Shown here piece after piece: positions 18,900-28,077 of a DNA stretch of 61,474 nucleotides (position 1 is the first letter of the stretch; each line of letters opens with the position of its first letter). The notes under the pieces are model-generated. The model saw only the letters and a program-made list of their open reading frames with translations, did no database searches and was not told the DNA's origin. Location of the stretch: the NCBI GenBank assembly GCA_039028975.1, contig JBCCHB010000101.1, positions 1 to 61,474 of the forward strand, given 5' to 3'. The translations under genes were made by a program, and so were the position numbers. This stretch comes from JAHBNG01 sp039028975 (GTDB taxonomy: Bacteria; Chloroflexota; Anaerolineae; Caldilineales; Caldilineaceae).

Positions 18900-20267
18900 G
18901 TGTTTGAAAATCTGTCCGATAAATTACAAAGTGTATTTGACCGTCTTGGACGGCAAGGAAAACTGAGCGAGTCCGACGTTAATACGGCCATGCGCGAGGT
19001 TCGACTAGCACTTCTTGAAGCTGATGTAAATTTCAAGGTGGTCAAGGACTTTGTCAAGCGCGTCAAGGATAGGTGTATCGGTTCTGAGGTAATGAATAGC
19101 CTTACACCGGCTCAGCAGGTCGTCAAGATTGTACATGAAGAGCTGATCTCACTCCTTGGGACAGCCGAACCTTTGAATCTTTCTGGCGGAACACCTCACG
19201 TGCTCATGCTGGTGGGTCTGCAGGGTGCGGGTAAAACCACCATGGCAGCTAAGTTGGCCTTGCGGTTGCGAAAATCAGGGCAACGGCCCCTACTCGTCGC
19301 TGCAGATATCTATCGCCCAGCAGCCATTCAGCAGCTCGAGATTCTTGGCAAACAGATTGACGTACCTATGTATAGTGAGGGCACCGATGTTGCAGCATCG
19401 ACTATTGCAAAAAATGCTGTACAATTTGCTCGAGAAAAGGCCTATACGACTGTTATTTTGGATACGGCTGGACGCCTTCAGATTGATGATGAGATGATGA
19501 AGGAACTAGAGCAGGTCCGGACAATTGCCAAGCCTTCGGATATACTCCTTGTGGTAGACTCTATGACCGGGCAAGAAGCTGTCCAAGTGGCTGAAGGATT
19601 CAATGTGCGAGTCCCTATTTCTGGTCTCATTATGACCAAGATCGACGGCGATGCTCGCGGCGGTGCTGCCCTTAGTGTCCGGGAAGTAACAGGTGTCCCC
19701 ATTAAATTTTTAGGCGTGGGGGAAAAGCTTTCTGACCTAGAATCCTTCCATCCAGATCGATTGGCTGGTCGTATTTTAGGCATGGGAGATGTTCTTTCGT
19801 TGATTGAACGGGCGCAAGATACGATTACCGAAGAAGATGCTCTGGCCATGGAGGAACGTCTTCAAGAAGGGCAATTTGATTTAGAAGACTTTCGGGATCA
19901 ACTACGCCAAATCAAAAAACTTGGTCCTCTTGGGAGCATTATGGGTATGATTCCGGGAATCGGCAACATGACCAAGGATATTGACATGGATGAGGCCGAA
20001 TCCATGTTAAAGAAAACAGAAGCGATAATTAATAGTATGACCATGCAAGAACGCCGCTTCCCAAAGCTGCTAAATGGCAGTCGGCGTCGTCGTATTGCGG
20101 CAGGTAGTGGCACATCTGTAGAAGATGTAAATGGGCTGATGAAACAATTCCGTGAAATGCAAAAAGTAATGAAGCAGATGGGCGTTCTAGGTATGGGACG
20201 AGGTAGCAAAAAACGACGACGTGGTGGAAGCCCTGAGCAGTTGCTTAAAATGTTTGGTATGAATTAA
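18900..20267 (+). CDS. ffh: Signal recognition particle protein Ffh (SRP54)
   Basis: This GTPase binds SRP RNA and signal peptides of nascent membrane proteins and docks with FtsY. The 455 residues comprise the N helical bundle (1-90) and the G domain (GLQGAGKTT at about 107, DTAGR, TKIDGDARGG). The M domain has methionine-rich helices and the RNA-binding segment SRRRRIAAGSGTS. The start is GTG at 18900 with AGGA about 8 bases upstream. The order ffh-rpsP-khpA-rimM is the classical arrangement. The gene ends in a dispersed repeat that provides its TAA stop. Confidence 0.97.
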   Translation: MFENLSDKLQSVFDRLGRQGKLSESDVNTAMREVRLALLEADVNFKVVKDFVKRVKDRCIGSEVMNSLTPAQQVVKIVHEELISLLGTAEPLNLSGGTPHVLMLVGLQGAGKTTMAAKLALRLRKSGQRPLLVAADIYRPAAIQQLEILGKQIDVPMYSEGTDVAASTIAKNAVQFAREKAYTTVILDTAGRLQIDDEMMKELEQVRTIAKPSDILLVVDSMTGQEAVQVAEGFNVRVPISGLIMTKIDGDARGGAALSVREVTGVPIKFLGVGEKLSDLESFHPDRLAGRILGMGDVLSLIERAQDTITEEDALAMEERLQEGQFDLEDFRDQLRQIKKLGPLGSIMGMIPGIGNMTKDIDMDEAESMLKKTEAIINSMTMQERRFPKLLNGSRRRRIAAGSGTSVEDVNGLMKQFREMQKVMKQMGVLGMGRGSKKRRRGGSPEQLLKMFGMN

Positions 20268-20349
20268 GGAATGAGCCGTAGATAACTTATACGTTTCGTT
20301 TGGGCATAGCCCTTTCAATTCACCAAGTTATCTTGTTCCCGTTTCTAAA
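20264..20349 (+). repeat. Dispersed stop-codon repeat, copy 3
   Basis: It begins TTAAGGAATGAG, so its bases form the ffh stop codon. It contains a perfect 9-bp inverted pair AGATAACTT/AAGTTATCT and a GGGCATAGCCC hairpin, and ends GTTTCTAAA. It could form a terminator-like or RNA-end structure. A decayed left half follows khpA at about 21316. Confidence 0.8.
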
Positions 20350-20364
20350 CGATATATTTTTAGT

Positions 20365-20454
20365 TTGCCAGGAAGATTTTGTCTCAGACTTTGGTCAGAT
20401 TTTGCCAGAGTAATGCGGAAAAGAGTGGACGAATTTAATCTGGCCACCTATAAG
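20365..20454 (+). repeat. Dispersed gene-leader element, copy upstream of rpsP
   Basis: It begins TTGCCAGGAAGATTTTGTC and ends ACGAA, 8 bases, GGCCACCTATAAG, only 16 bp before the rpsP start. If TATAAG were a -10 box the message would begin too close to the GTG to include the GAGAGG site, which argues against a simple promoter here. Confidence 0.6.
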
Positions 20455-20467
20455 AGAGGAAAAAAAC

Positions 20468-21061
20468 GTGGTTCGAATCCGATTACGCCGCATGGGCGCC
20501 AAAAAGAAACCCTTTTATCGTATTGTGGTCGCCGAGAAGCGTTCTCCTAGAAATGGACGATTTATTGAGACAATTGGTACATACAACCCCTTAACTAATC
20601 CCGAGACTGTAAGCTTGGAACATGAGCGAGCTGCGCACTGGCTAAGCGTTGGTGCCCAGCCAAGTGACGCTGTTGCTCGGATATTGCGTAATGCAAGCCT
20701 TTTAGGCGAGGATGGCAAGCCGCTACCTTATACGCCAGAAGCAATGATGGCGGATGGTGAAGAATCTGGTGCTGAAGAGTCCGCCATGGAAGAGACGGGT
20801 GCTGAAGCTGTAGGAACTACTGAAGCTGTAGAGGCAACCGAAGCTAGTGATGCTGAAGCAGATAATAGCGAAGTAGTTGATGAAGAAGCTGGAGGTGACG
20901 AATCAGCCACTGCGAGCGACGATGCGATTTCTTCATCTGACGTGGTGGGTACTGAGGAAGATGCAACATCTGAGGGTGACAGCGCTGATAATATGGCTTC
21001 TGAGCAAGTAGATGCGCCTACCGCTAATGTTGACAATGAGAACGGTACGACAAATGGATAG
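20468..21061 (+). CDS. rpsP: 30S ribosomal protein S16 with acidic C-terminal extension
   Basis: Residues 1-85 are a normal S16 (VRIRLRRMGAKKKPFYRIVV, GRFIETIGTYNP, SDAVARIL), which binds 16S rRNA early in 30S assembly. The remaining roughly 110 residues are almost only Glu, Ala, Asp, Ser, Thr and Val, more than doubling the usual 80-90 residues. The start is GTG at 20468, with GAGAGG about 10 bases upstream. Its stop lies inside the start region of khpA (ATGGATAG), so the two are translationally coupled. The role of the acidic tail is unknown. Confidence 0.95.
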   Translation: MVRIRLRRMGAKKKPFYRIVVAEKRSPRNGRFIETIGTYNPLTNPETVSLEHERAAHWLSVGAQPSDAVARILRNASLLGEDGKPLPYTPEAMMADGEESGAEESAMEETGAEAVGTTEAVEATEASDAEADNSEVVDEEAGGDESATASDDAISSSDVVGTEEDATSEGDSADNMASEQVDAPTANVDNENGTTNG

Positions 21062-21314
21062 CTCACAAGAAATGGATAGCTCACAAGAAGAAGAGCTTAT
21101 TCGGTTTATTGCCCAAGCTCTTGTTGAGAATCCGGATGGTGTTGAAGTCTATACCAAACAGACTAGACGGACCGATATTCTGAAGCTGCAAGTTGATCCC
21201 GAAGATATGGGGAGAGTGATTGGTCGCAATGGACGGGTCGCAAACGCCATGCGCTCTCTTCTCAATGCATCAGCATATGATGATGAACGCCCAATAATTC
21301 TTGAAATCGACTAA
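21054..21314 (+). CDS. khpA: KH-domain RNA-binding protein KhpA
   Basis: A small RNA chaperone (86 residues from 21054), often encoded between rpsP and rimM. The single KH domain contains the diagnostic GxxG loop in VIGRNGRVANAMR and the preceding LKLQVDPEDMG strand. The first codons are a perfect tandem duplication of 18 bp (ATGGATAGCTCACAAGAA), so a second in-frame ATG at 21072 is an equally plausible start and would remove the 8-bp overlap with rpsP. Confidence 0.93.
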   Translation: MDSSQEMDSSQEEELIRFIAQALVENPDGVEVYTKQTRRTDILKLQVDPEDMGRVIGRNGRVANAMRSLLNASAYDDERPIILEID

Positions 21315-21439
21315 GAATGTTAGGGAGCGAGCCATAAACAACTTGGGGGCTTTCGTAAAGATTCGTTTTTGTAACTGCCTAAATTGTGCCATTTACATCC
21401 TAACGGACTATTGGCATCTGCTTTTCTGATTTTGCTGCG

Positions 21440-21468
21440 GCGGAAGGGGTTTCTCCTTCCGCTTTTTT
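21440..21468 (+). terminator. Rho-independent terminator after khpA
   Basis: Stem GCGGAAGG/CCTTCCGC with a 7-base loop, followed by six T. It closes the ffh-rpsP-khpA run. Confidence 0.9.
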
Positions 21469-21693
21469 GCGTCCGCGCTTACGCATAGGTAGCCAGATAC
21501 CGCTCTTTCCAGAATGCCTCAGACTAAATTAGGCAAAAGCTAGCGCAAAATTCACCTAGCGGACTACAACTATAAACCAATTGAAATATATTTATCCAGA
21601 AGATATGTTATACTTGCGGCCATGTAGATAGTACTCTTGATAGCGCTTGCAGATTTGGGCGCAGGTCTCGTAACATTGCTCACTAAACCATCT

Positions 21694-22266
21694 ATGACAA
21701 CAAAAGAAGAACAGATCTACATTTACCGCAATCGACAGGTTCATATTCCTGATGGACACTTGGCGGTTGGTTATATTGCCGGGGTCCACGGCCTGAATGG
21801 GGAACTTAAGGTGGAACCGCACACTGATTTCCCGGAACGATTTGATGCTGGAAATACGCTTGCCCTTGGGGAAAGCCTGCAACCTGTCTTTATTGAAGCC
21901 AGTCGGGTTCATAAGGGGCATATTTTGCTAAAGCTTAAGGGAATTAAAACCCGTAGCCAAGCAGATGGGCTACGCAACGGTTGGCTCTTTATTCATGAAG
22001 AGAACGCAGGTGAATTGGAAGATGGCACGTACTGGATTCACGATATCATTGGTTTGACCATGCAGAGTGAAGATGGTACCCAGCTTGGCACCGTTACCGA
22101 TGTCGTTGCTACTGGTGCTAATGATGTTTATGTTGTGCGACCGACAGGCACCATCAACAAAGGGCGAGAGTTATTGATACCAGCCATCGATGATGTCATT
22201 ATGAAGGTTGATATTGGGGAGAATCTTATTATTGTTCGCCTGCCCCAAGGGTTAATTGAGGAGTAA
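21694..22266 (+). CDS. rimM: Ribosome maturation factor RimM
   Basis: It assists 30S head assembly by binding S19 and 16S rRNA. The 190 residues contain the N-terminal RimM beta-barrel (VGYIAGVHGLNGELKVEP, DFPERF, KGHILLKLKG, ADGLRNGWLF). The PRC-barrel half follows (GTYWIHDIIGLTMQ, GTVTDVVATGANDVYVV, LLIPAID, VDIGENLIIVRLP). The ATG at 21694 was chosen because it gives about the usual length; an earlier start would add an unrelated leader. No clear ribosome site is visible. Confidence 0.93.
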   Translation: MTTKEEQIYIYRNRQVHIPDGHLAVGYIAGVHGLNGELKVEPHTDFPERFDAGNTLALGESLQPVFIEASRVHKGHILLKLKGIKTRSQADGLRNGWLFIHEENAGELEDGTYWIHDIIGLTMQSEDGTQLGTVTDVVATGANDVYVVRPTGTINKGRELLIPAIDDVIMKVDIGENLIIVRLPQGLIEE

Positions 22267-22276
22267 TCTTGCACGT

Positions 22277-23356
22277 ATGGATTCTAAGGCTTATTGGATC
22301 GCTCTCGGCAAGGTTCCTGGTATTGGGCCAAGCCGCCTAACCTCTCTATTAGAGGTCTGCGGAAGTGTCGAGGCGATATGGAAGGCATCAATTCAGACAC
22401 TGAAACAAGCCAAATTGGATAGACGAAGCCTGGAAAACTTGCTTGAGTATCGCAGGACAATTGATTTGGGGGCTGAATTAGACCAAGTTCAAAGACATCA
22501 GATCCAGGTTCTGACCTGGGACGATCATGACTACCCCGAGAATCTACGTCACATCGACTCCCCGCCTCCGGTCCTCTATATACGTGGTGCACTAACGGAA
22601 ACGGATGTTTGGGCTGTGGGTATTGTCGGTACACGCAGGGCAAGCCCATATGGGCGAGAAGTTGCTCGAGCGATAGCGACAGAATTGGCTCAAGCTGGTG
22701 TAACTGTTATCAGTGGGCTTGCATTAGGGATTGATGCCATCGCCCACAAAGCTGCACTTGACGCAGGTGGCCGCACGATTGCAGTGTTGGGCAGTGGCGT
22801 TGATCAGCTATATCCAGCCACAAATGAATCATTGGCCCTACGCATGGCTGAACAAGGTGCTGTAGTTAGTGAATATGCCTTAGGTGTTCGCCCCGAAGCG
22901 AGTAATTTTCCGCCTCGTAATCGTATTATTAGCGGACTCAGCAAAGGCATCGTCGTAGTTGAAGCAAATCAACGAAGCGGTGCGCTGATAACCGCTAATT
23001 TCGCTGCTGAGCAGGGGAGGGATGTTTTTGCTGTGCCGGGCAGCATTTTAAATCCAAGTAGTGCTGGTTGTAATCATCTAATTCAACAAGGTGCTATGCC
23101 ATTCTTGAAAGCTGAAGATGTTTTGGAGCAGCTCAATTTAACTCGATTGACTGAGCGGAGGGCTGCGAGAAGAGTAGTGACTGCAGATCCTATGGAATCA
23201 GAGCTGCTGACCTGTCTCTCCTCAGCTCCACAATACATCGACGATATTGTTCGCCAGACAGATATGCCATCAGCGCAAGTCAGTAGTCTGCTAACGATGA
23301 TGGAACTAAAAGGGTTGGTTCGTCAGGTTAGTACACTAAATTATGTACGTGGCTAA
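22277..23356 (+). CDS. dprA: DNA-processing protein DprA
   Basis: It binds single-stranded DNA and loads RecA in natural transformation. The 359 residues have an N-terminal SAM-like region (GKVPGIGPSRLTSLLE) and a Rossmann-like core with VGTRRASPYG, VISGLALGIDAIAH, GSGVDQLYP and FPPRNRIISGLS. The C-terminal winged helix is at about 295-359. It starts 10 bp after rimM. Its presence suggests, but does not show, competence. Confidence 0.95.
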   Translation: MDSKAYWIALGKVPGIGPSRLTSLLEVCGSVEAIWKASIQTLKQAKLDRRSLENLLEYRRTIDLGAELDQVQRHQIQVLTWDDHDYPENLRHIDSPPPVLYIRGALTETDVWAVGIVGTRRASPYGREVARAIATELAQAGVTVISGLALGIDAIAHKAALDAGGRTIAVLGSGVDQLYPATNESLALRMAEQGAVVSEYALGVRPEASNFPPRNRIISGLSKGIVVVEANQRSGALITANFAAEQGRDVFAVPGSILNPSSAGCNHLIQQGAMPFLKAEDVLEQLNLTRLTERRAARRVVTADPMESELLTCLSSAPQYIDDIVRQTDMPSAQVSSLLTMMELKGLVRQVSTLNYVRG

Positions 23357-23420
23357 TAACCACAGGACTACTCGAGCTTATATATAAATATCCAGATAAT
23401 GTTTTTTTCGGGGTTCATAG

Positions 23421-23445
23421 CTGAAAGATTTTGAAAATCTTTCAG
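23421..23445. terminator. Palindrome after dprA, possible terminator
   Basis: A 25-bp perfect palindrome (CTGAAAGATTTT, G, complement) lies 64 bp after dprA. A short T-rich run follows only after a gap, so termination is uncertain. Confidence 0.45.
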
Positions 23446-23479
23446 CTCTTTGGAAAATCTTTTTCTGATAGACTATAGA

Positions 23480-23570
23480 TTGCCAGGAAAGTTCTGTCCA
23501 TCCTCTGCTGAATTTCCCAAAGTGGATTGGTTAAGAGTCGGGACAAGGCTTTTCAGGTGAAGAATAGGCT
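23480..23570 (+). repeat. Dispersed gene-leader element, copy upstream of manC
   Basis: It begins TTGCCAGGAAAGTTCTGTCC and ends GGGACAAGGCTTTTCAGGTG. The terminal GGCCATCTAT motif has decayed and is replaced by a 20-bp tandem duplication (AGGCTTTTCAGRTGAAGAAT). Confidence 0.55.
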
Positions 23571-23632
23571 TTTCAGATGAAGAATATAAGTAATAGCGGT
23601 AAAACTTTGTTACAAAGGAGTGACATTTTCTA

Positions 23633-24712
23633 ATGAATTATGCAGTAATCTTAGCCGGTGGTGTAGGGACACGGTTGTGGCCACGAAGCCGACAGGCCCA
23701 CCCTAAACAATTTAGTGACATTACCGGATCGGGTCGAACGATGATTCAAGAAACCGTTGACCGATTGGATGGGGTGGTCCCCGTAGAAAATATCTATGTT
23801 ATAACTGGCGAGCGATATGCCGAATTGGCCGCGACCCAACTACCCGATCTTCCTGTCAACAATATCATCGTTGAACCCTATGGCCGAAATACGGGACCAG
23901 CTATTGGGCTGGCCTGTGTCCATCTTTATCTACGAGATGAAGATGCGGTTGTGGCTTTTCTTCATGCCGATCAGGCAATTCCCCAACTCGAATCGTTCCA
24001 GCAAGCATTACGGCGTGCCTTTGTGGCCGCCCAAGCCGATCATTTAACGACGTTGGGCATTACACCCACGTTTCCTCACACGGGTTTTGGCTACATACGC
24101 CATTTAGAAGAAGTAAGTAGCGTAGTCCAAAATGGATTGCCTATCTATTCAGTTGACTCATTTCTGGAAAAGCCAGATTTACCTACGGCCCAAGCTTTTC
24201 TATCTGAAGGCTCCTATTTTTGGAACGGGGGCATGTTTATCTGTCGAGTTCAACAAATGCGGGCAGAATTTCAGCGCCAGTTACCTATCGTGTATCAACT
24301 CATGGAGCAGATAGAATCTACTTTACGAGAGGGCGGACCAAGAGCGAACATTGGTAATCTCTGGGATAAAATGCCAAAGATTAGCATCGATCATGGTATT
24401 ATGGAGGGAGCCCAGAACGTCGCTGTTGTGCCTTTAGATGCTGGTTGGAATGATGTGGGAAGTTGGGATTCGATAGAAGCCGTCCGCAAAGTTGATACAA
24501 ATGGGAATTGCATTGCCTCTGGTGAGGCGCTCAGTTTGCACAGTCATGGCTCTATTGTATATAGTAATAAACTGGTTGCGCTCATCGGCGTAGAGAATTT
24601 GGTCGTCGTTGAAACCGACGACGCCCTATTGATTGGGCGCAAAGACCAAATGCAGAAAGTCAAAAATGTAGTCGAACAGCTTCAGTCTGAGGGTCGCTCA
24701 GAGTATTTGTAG
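23633..24712 (+). CDS. manC: Mannose-1-phosphate guanylyltransferase
   Basis: It makes GDP-mannose from mannose 1-phosphate and GTP for glycan synthesis. The 359 residues start with the nucleotidyltransferase signature AGGVGTRLWPRSRQAHPKQF. NTGPAIGLA, FLHADQAI (metal-binding Asp), a GFGYI motif, FLEKPD and WNGGMF follow. The length matches the stand-alone transferase without the isomerase domain of bifunctional ManC. AAAGGAG lies about 13 bases before the ATG. It is monocistronic. Confidence 0.94.
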   Translation: MNYAVILAGGVGTRLWPRSRQAHPKQFSDITGSGRTMIQETVDRLDGVVPVENIYVITGERYAELAATQLPDLPVNNIIVEPYGRNTGPAIGLACVHLYLRDEDAVVAFLHADQAIPQLESFQQALRRAFVAAQADHLTTLGITPTFPHTGFGYIRHLEEVSSVVQNGLPIYSVDSFLEKPDLPTAQAFLSEGSYFWNGGMFICRVQQMRAEFQRQLPIVYQLMEQIESTLREGGPRANIGNLWDKMPKISIDHGIMEGAQNVAVVPLDAGWNDVGSWDSIEAVRKVDTNGNCIASGEALSLHSHGSIVYSNKLVALIGVENLVVVETDDALLIGRKDQMQKVKNVVEQLQSEGRSEYL

Positions 24713-24720
24713 TATACATC

Positions 24721-24826
24721 GCCAGTAAAGTCATGTCCCGACACTTGACCCTTCCCTCTGGAGAATTCCAAGAAGCAAGGACATCCCCGTCTTCATGGGG
24801 ACAAGCCTTTCCTAGTCGTCTACACC
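24721..24826 (+). repeat. Dispersed gene-leader element, copy upstream of the 603-residue membrane protein
   Basis: A well preserved copy: GCCAGTAAAGTCATGTCCCG, AGAATTCC, ACATCCCCGTCTTCATGGGG (a hairpin), ACAAG, 8 bases, AGTCGTCTAC. It ends 48 bp before the gene. Confidence 0.7.
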
Positions 24827-24873
24827 ATGAATGTTCTCTCACTTAACGACACCTAGGGGGACTATACGAACTC

Positions 24874-26685
24874 ATGCAGACAACGCATCGAAGACCAATT
24901 GAAGGATTTGTGAATCAGGTCCGTACAACCGTAGAAGACCGTCTGAGTATGGTCGATGCGTCATATTTGGCTGGAGCAACCTTAATTGGGCTAATTTTGG
25001 GACTGTGCTTTGGCCTTTTCATTGGATGGACGCTCTGGCCTGTTCAGTATGTCAATTCTTACCCATCGGATCTGTCAGTCGATGCAAAATCCCAGTATAT
25101 CGGTGCAGTTGCCGATGCCTATGCTGCATCGGTTGGCGATCCTACGGCAATTGAGACGGCAGAGTTGCGTTTGCTTGATATTTTACCATCTGATGTAGAT
25201 GAAGCCCTTCGCTATTTTAGTACCACATCCGCCGATACGGATCCAGTCTATCAGCAACACCTTCGCACCGATGGCAAGATTCGCGTTAATAATATCTATT
25301 GGCTTGTAAGAGATTTAGGCATCTCTCTCAATAATCCACAGTTACCAGCCGACATTTCAGGTGGTGGGGCACTAGCAGATGGCTCAACCGTTGTACAAAA
25401 TAATGGCCAAACCGTTATTGTACAGCCGAATGCCGAACAACCTGCTGATGTGGCAGAAGCCAGCAACTCAGATGCTAATCCTGCCTCTGTCGGATTCAGT
25501 GGCTCAATGCTTGGGCGATTCATGGCCATCCTAATCGCCTTAATGATCTTGCTTGGTGGTGTCTACATTCTTTTGCAGCTTAATCAGCAGAAGCAGTGGA
25601 TCTCACTCCCTGGTGCCCGTAGCAATGGTCCAGATGAACTAGATCGCGTTCGAAGGCTAGGTCGGGATAACCATCACACTGTAAGCGTTCAAAAGCGTTC
25701 TTGGCAAGAAGAAGAAGGCGAACTAAGTAGTTGGGAGGCTTCTCCCAATCAATATGATCCAGAGTCGGTTGATGCAAATACGGAATTTGTGACAGATGGT
25801 TTTGATGATGATATTGAAGATGACATTGGCGGTATTGACGACATGGCAAATGTCCGCAAAGCGCCCCAGATGGAACGTCAAACAGATATTGGCCCAATGG
25901 CATTTTCTTCATCACATGGTCCAACTTCTGTGGAGCCGGCACGGCTGCGCGAACCTGCTCCGAGTGACAATATCCCAGAAGCTCGCCGCTCTTTTCCTTC
26001 GACTAGTTACTCTGGTTGGACAGAAAATGAGCGGAATGAGGTGGATGAAGGCCGTCAGCGGGAATGGGATGAGCCGAATGGCTATGAGGAAGACAACCCT
26101 TTTTCATCCAATGATTGGTCCTTGTCTCCTGCATCCGCAGCTTACATAGATGAGGCGGAAGGGGCAATGGCAACGGCTGCACGCTCCACCCACTCATCTC
26201 CGCGCACCCGCCGAGAGCTTCTCTCTTTCACCACTCACTACGTTCGAGGTCAGTTTACCGAGTACGAAGAGCGTCATCAAATCATGATGCGAACTGATGA
26301 ACGAGATCAATTTGGACGTAATGTAGGTGAGTGTGGCATTGGCGTTAACTTCAAAAATGGAATTCTGCAGAATAAACCCTACGATCTGATTGCACTTGAT
26401 GTCTGGTTAACTGACAAGACAGCCGATGTAGAATCATTCACCAACGAGAAGCGACTTCTTTTGAGCGAATATGCAATAGACAATGATCTTGTATCGGTAA
26501 TTCAGCGAGAAAACCAAACAACCAAAGAGCCTTTGACTCCCCAGCCCGGCCTTGAATTTGAGATCGATGCGAAGAATTTGAGCCTTGCTTGCCAGGTCCT
26601 AGAAGCGACGTATGCCGATGATGGTGAGTTACATGGCATCTTTGATGTCCTCCGAATTCATATGACCGTTTATGCGAGCCTTTAA
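24874..26685 (+). CDS. Two-helix membrane protein of unknown function
   Basis: I do not recognise a family for these 603 residues. Membrane helices lie at about 30-52 and 216-236. The segment between them (about 160 residues, ending in a Gln/Asn/Val-rich stretch) is predicted outside. A long acidic, disordered cytoplasmic region (about 250-440) leads to a compact domain of about 155 residues (445-603) starting LLSFTTHYVRGQFTEYEE and containing GECGIGVNFKNG. The ATG follows GGGGGA at about 14 bases. It stands alone between manC and dgt. An envelope-associated role is only a guess. Confidence 0.8.
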   Translation: MQTTHRRPIEGFVNQVRTTVEDRLSMVDASYLAGATLIGLILGLCFGLFIGWTLWPVQYVNSYPSDLSVDAKSQYIGAVADAYAASVGDPTAIETAELRLLDILPSDVDEALRYFSTTSADTDPVYQQHLRTDGKIRVNNIYWLVRDLGISLNNPQLPADISGGGALADGSTVVQNNGQTVIVQPNAEQPADVAEASNSDANPASVGFSGSMLGRFMAILIALMILLGGVYILLQLNQQKQWISLPGARSNGPDELDRVRRLGRDNHHTVSVQKRSWQEEEGELSSWEASPNQYDPESVDANTEFVTDGFDDDIEDDIGGIDDMANVRKAPQMERQTDIGPMAFSSSHGPTSVEPARLREPAPSDNIPEARRSFPSTSYSGWTENERNEVDEGRQREWDEPNGYEEDNPFSSNDWSLSPASAAYIDEAEGAMATAARSTHSSPRTRRELLSFTTHYVRGQFTEYEERHQIMMRTDERDQFGRNVGECGIGVNFKNGILQNKPYDLIALDVWLTDKTADVESFTNEKRLLLSEYAIDNDLVSVIQRENQTTKEPLTPQPGLEFEIDAKNLSLACQVLEATYADDGELHGIFDVLRIHMTVYASL

Positions 26686-26850
26686 ATAAAAAGCCTTCAG
26701 CAAATCAGCCGTCAGTTAGGTCGGAGCCACCACTGCATGAACAGCCAGAATTGAGCTATGTTTTAGGGTCGATTTTATACTTTCCTCAACTGCCAAAAAT
26801 AGTAGTGTAAGTATAGTTTTTAAGATAAAAATTAATCTGGATGTCTATAG

Positions 26851-28020
26851 CTACGCTCTCTCCTCTGGATCATATAGCCGTTTATGCTCTTGGATGGCAT
26901 ATCGATCGGTCATCCCAGCAATATAATCACAAACAACCCGATGTAGGCTGCTATTCCCCGTGCCATTTAGTTGAACCCGCGCTTGGGCGTCTGATGGAAG
27001 CTGACGAGGTTCTGTTACATAGGCAGAAAAAAGGGCTTTAAGCAGCCTCTCTGCTTTAACAGCCATACGAACGACTCGGTAATGGCGATAGAAGTTGTCG
27101 TACAGGTATTCTCGTAGCTCTTGATTGTACTCGGTTAATTGAGAAGAGTAATCTGCAATGTTTTGTGATTGTTCCCGGAGATCTGTTAACGAACGGATCT
27201 TTTCTTTTTCTAAGTTAGCATAGGTTGCTGAGATGACATCGCTTACTTTGGTGCCAACGAGTCGGCGAATAAACCGCCTCAGCATCATTGCATCTTTCAG
27301 GTCTGTCTTTGACGACTCGCCCAAATTGGCTAAGATGTGTTGGGAAATTGAAAGCTTCAATACATCATTCGGCTCGAGAATCCCACTTCGTATCCCGTCA
27401 TCTAGATCACTGGTATTGTAAGCAATCTCATCGGCTAAGTTGGCTATCTGGCATTCTAGTGTTCCTCGCTCCTCTGGTACATAGTCTTGAGCATCGACTG
27501 CATCATAGGCTGTGTCATGTTTCACTACTCCTTCTCGGACCTCATAGGTAAGATTAAGGCCTGGATGAGCTGTATAGCGCTCTTCCAATTTTGTGATGAT
27601 GCGGTAGGTCTGCTTTTGGTGATCGTATCCACCATAATCGCTCATCAGTTCATCCAATGTCTGCTCACCCACATGGCCAAAAGGCGGGTGCCCCAAATCG
27701 TGAGCTAGGCAGATCGCCTCTGTAAGATCTTCGTTGCACCCTAGAGAGCGGGCCAGGGTACGGCCAACCTGGGCTACTTCGATACTGTGGGTCAGACGGT
27801 TGCGATAGTGATCTCCCTCTGAGTAGACAAAGACCTGGGTCTTGTACTCGAGACGGCGAAATGCTGTGGTATGAATGACTCTATCACGATCTCGCTGATA
27901 AACTGTACGATAGGCGTGCTCATTTTCTGGGTAATTTCTGCCACGACTCTGACTGCTGCGCATGGCGTAGGGAGCCAGAAACTGTTCTTCTCTCTGTTCG
28001 AGTTCGGCGCGGGTGATCAT
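26851..28020 (-). CDS. dgt: dGTPase (deoxyguanosinetriphosphate triphosphohydrolase-like, HD domain)
   Basis: It removes triphosphate from dGTP or other dNTPs, affecting nucleotide pools or phage resistance. The 389 residues begin with the family N-terminus (RSRGRNYPE, YRTVYQRDRDRVIHTTAFRRLEYKTQV). The HD metal site H...HD...D is seen in RLTHSIEVAQ, CLAHDLGHPPFGH and, further on, NLADEIAYNTSDLDDG. The ATG at 28020 was chosen over 28047 because TGAGGAAACA precedes it and because the upstream Met lies inside a GGCCATCTAT promoter-like motif. Confidence 0.94.
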   Translation of the reverse strand: MITRAELEQREEQFLAPYAMRSSQSRGRNYPENEHAYRTVYQRDRDRVIHTTAFRRLEYKTQVFVYSEGDHYRNRLTHSIEVAQVGRTLARSLGCNEDLTEAICLAHDLGHPPFGHVGEQTLDELMSDYGGYDHQKQTYRIITKLEERYTAHPGLNLTYEVREGVVKHDTAYDAVDAQDYVPEERGTLECQIANLADEIAYNTSDLDDGIRSGILEPNDVLKLSISQHILANLGESSKTDLKDAMMLRRFIRRLVGTKVSDVISATYANLEKEKIRSLTDLREQSQNIADYSSQLTEYNQELREYLYDNFYRHYRVVRMAVKAERLLKALFSAYVTEPRQLPSDAQARVQLNGTGNSSLHRVVCDYIAGMTDRYAIQEHKRLYDPEERA

Positions 28021-28045
28021 TGTTTCCTCAATATACGTTCCTGTC

Positions 28046-28055
28046 ATAGATGGCC
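28046..28055 (-). promoter_or_regulatory. GGCCATCTAT core upstream of dgt
   Basis: On the minus strand GGCCATCTATGAC lies 26 bp before the chosen start. The extended leader element is not preserved, only the core. This is one of the few minus-strand copies and again it points into a gene. Confidence 0.5.
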
Positions 28056-28077
28056 AACCGCAGTATAGCGCACTCTC

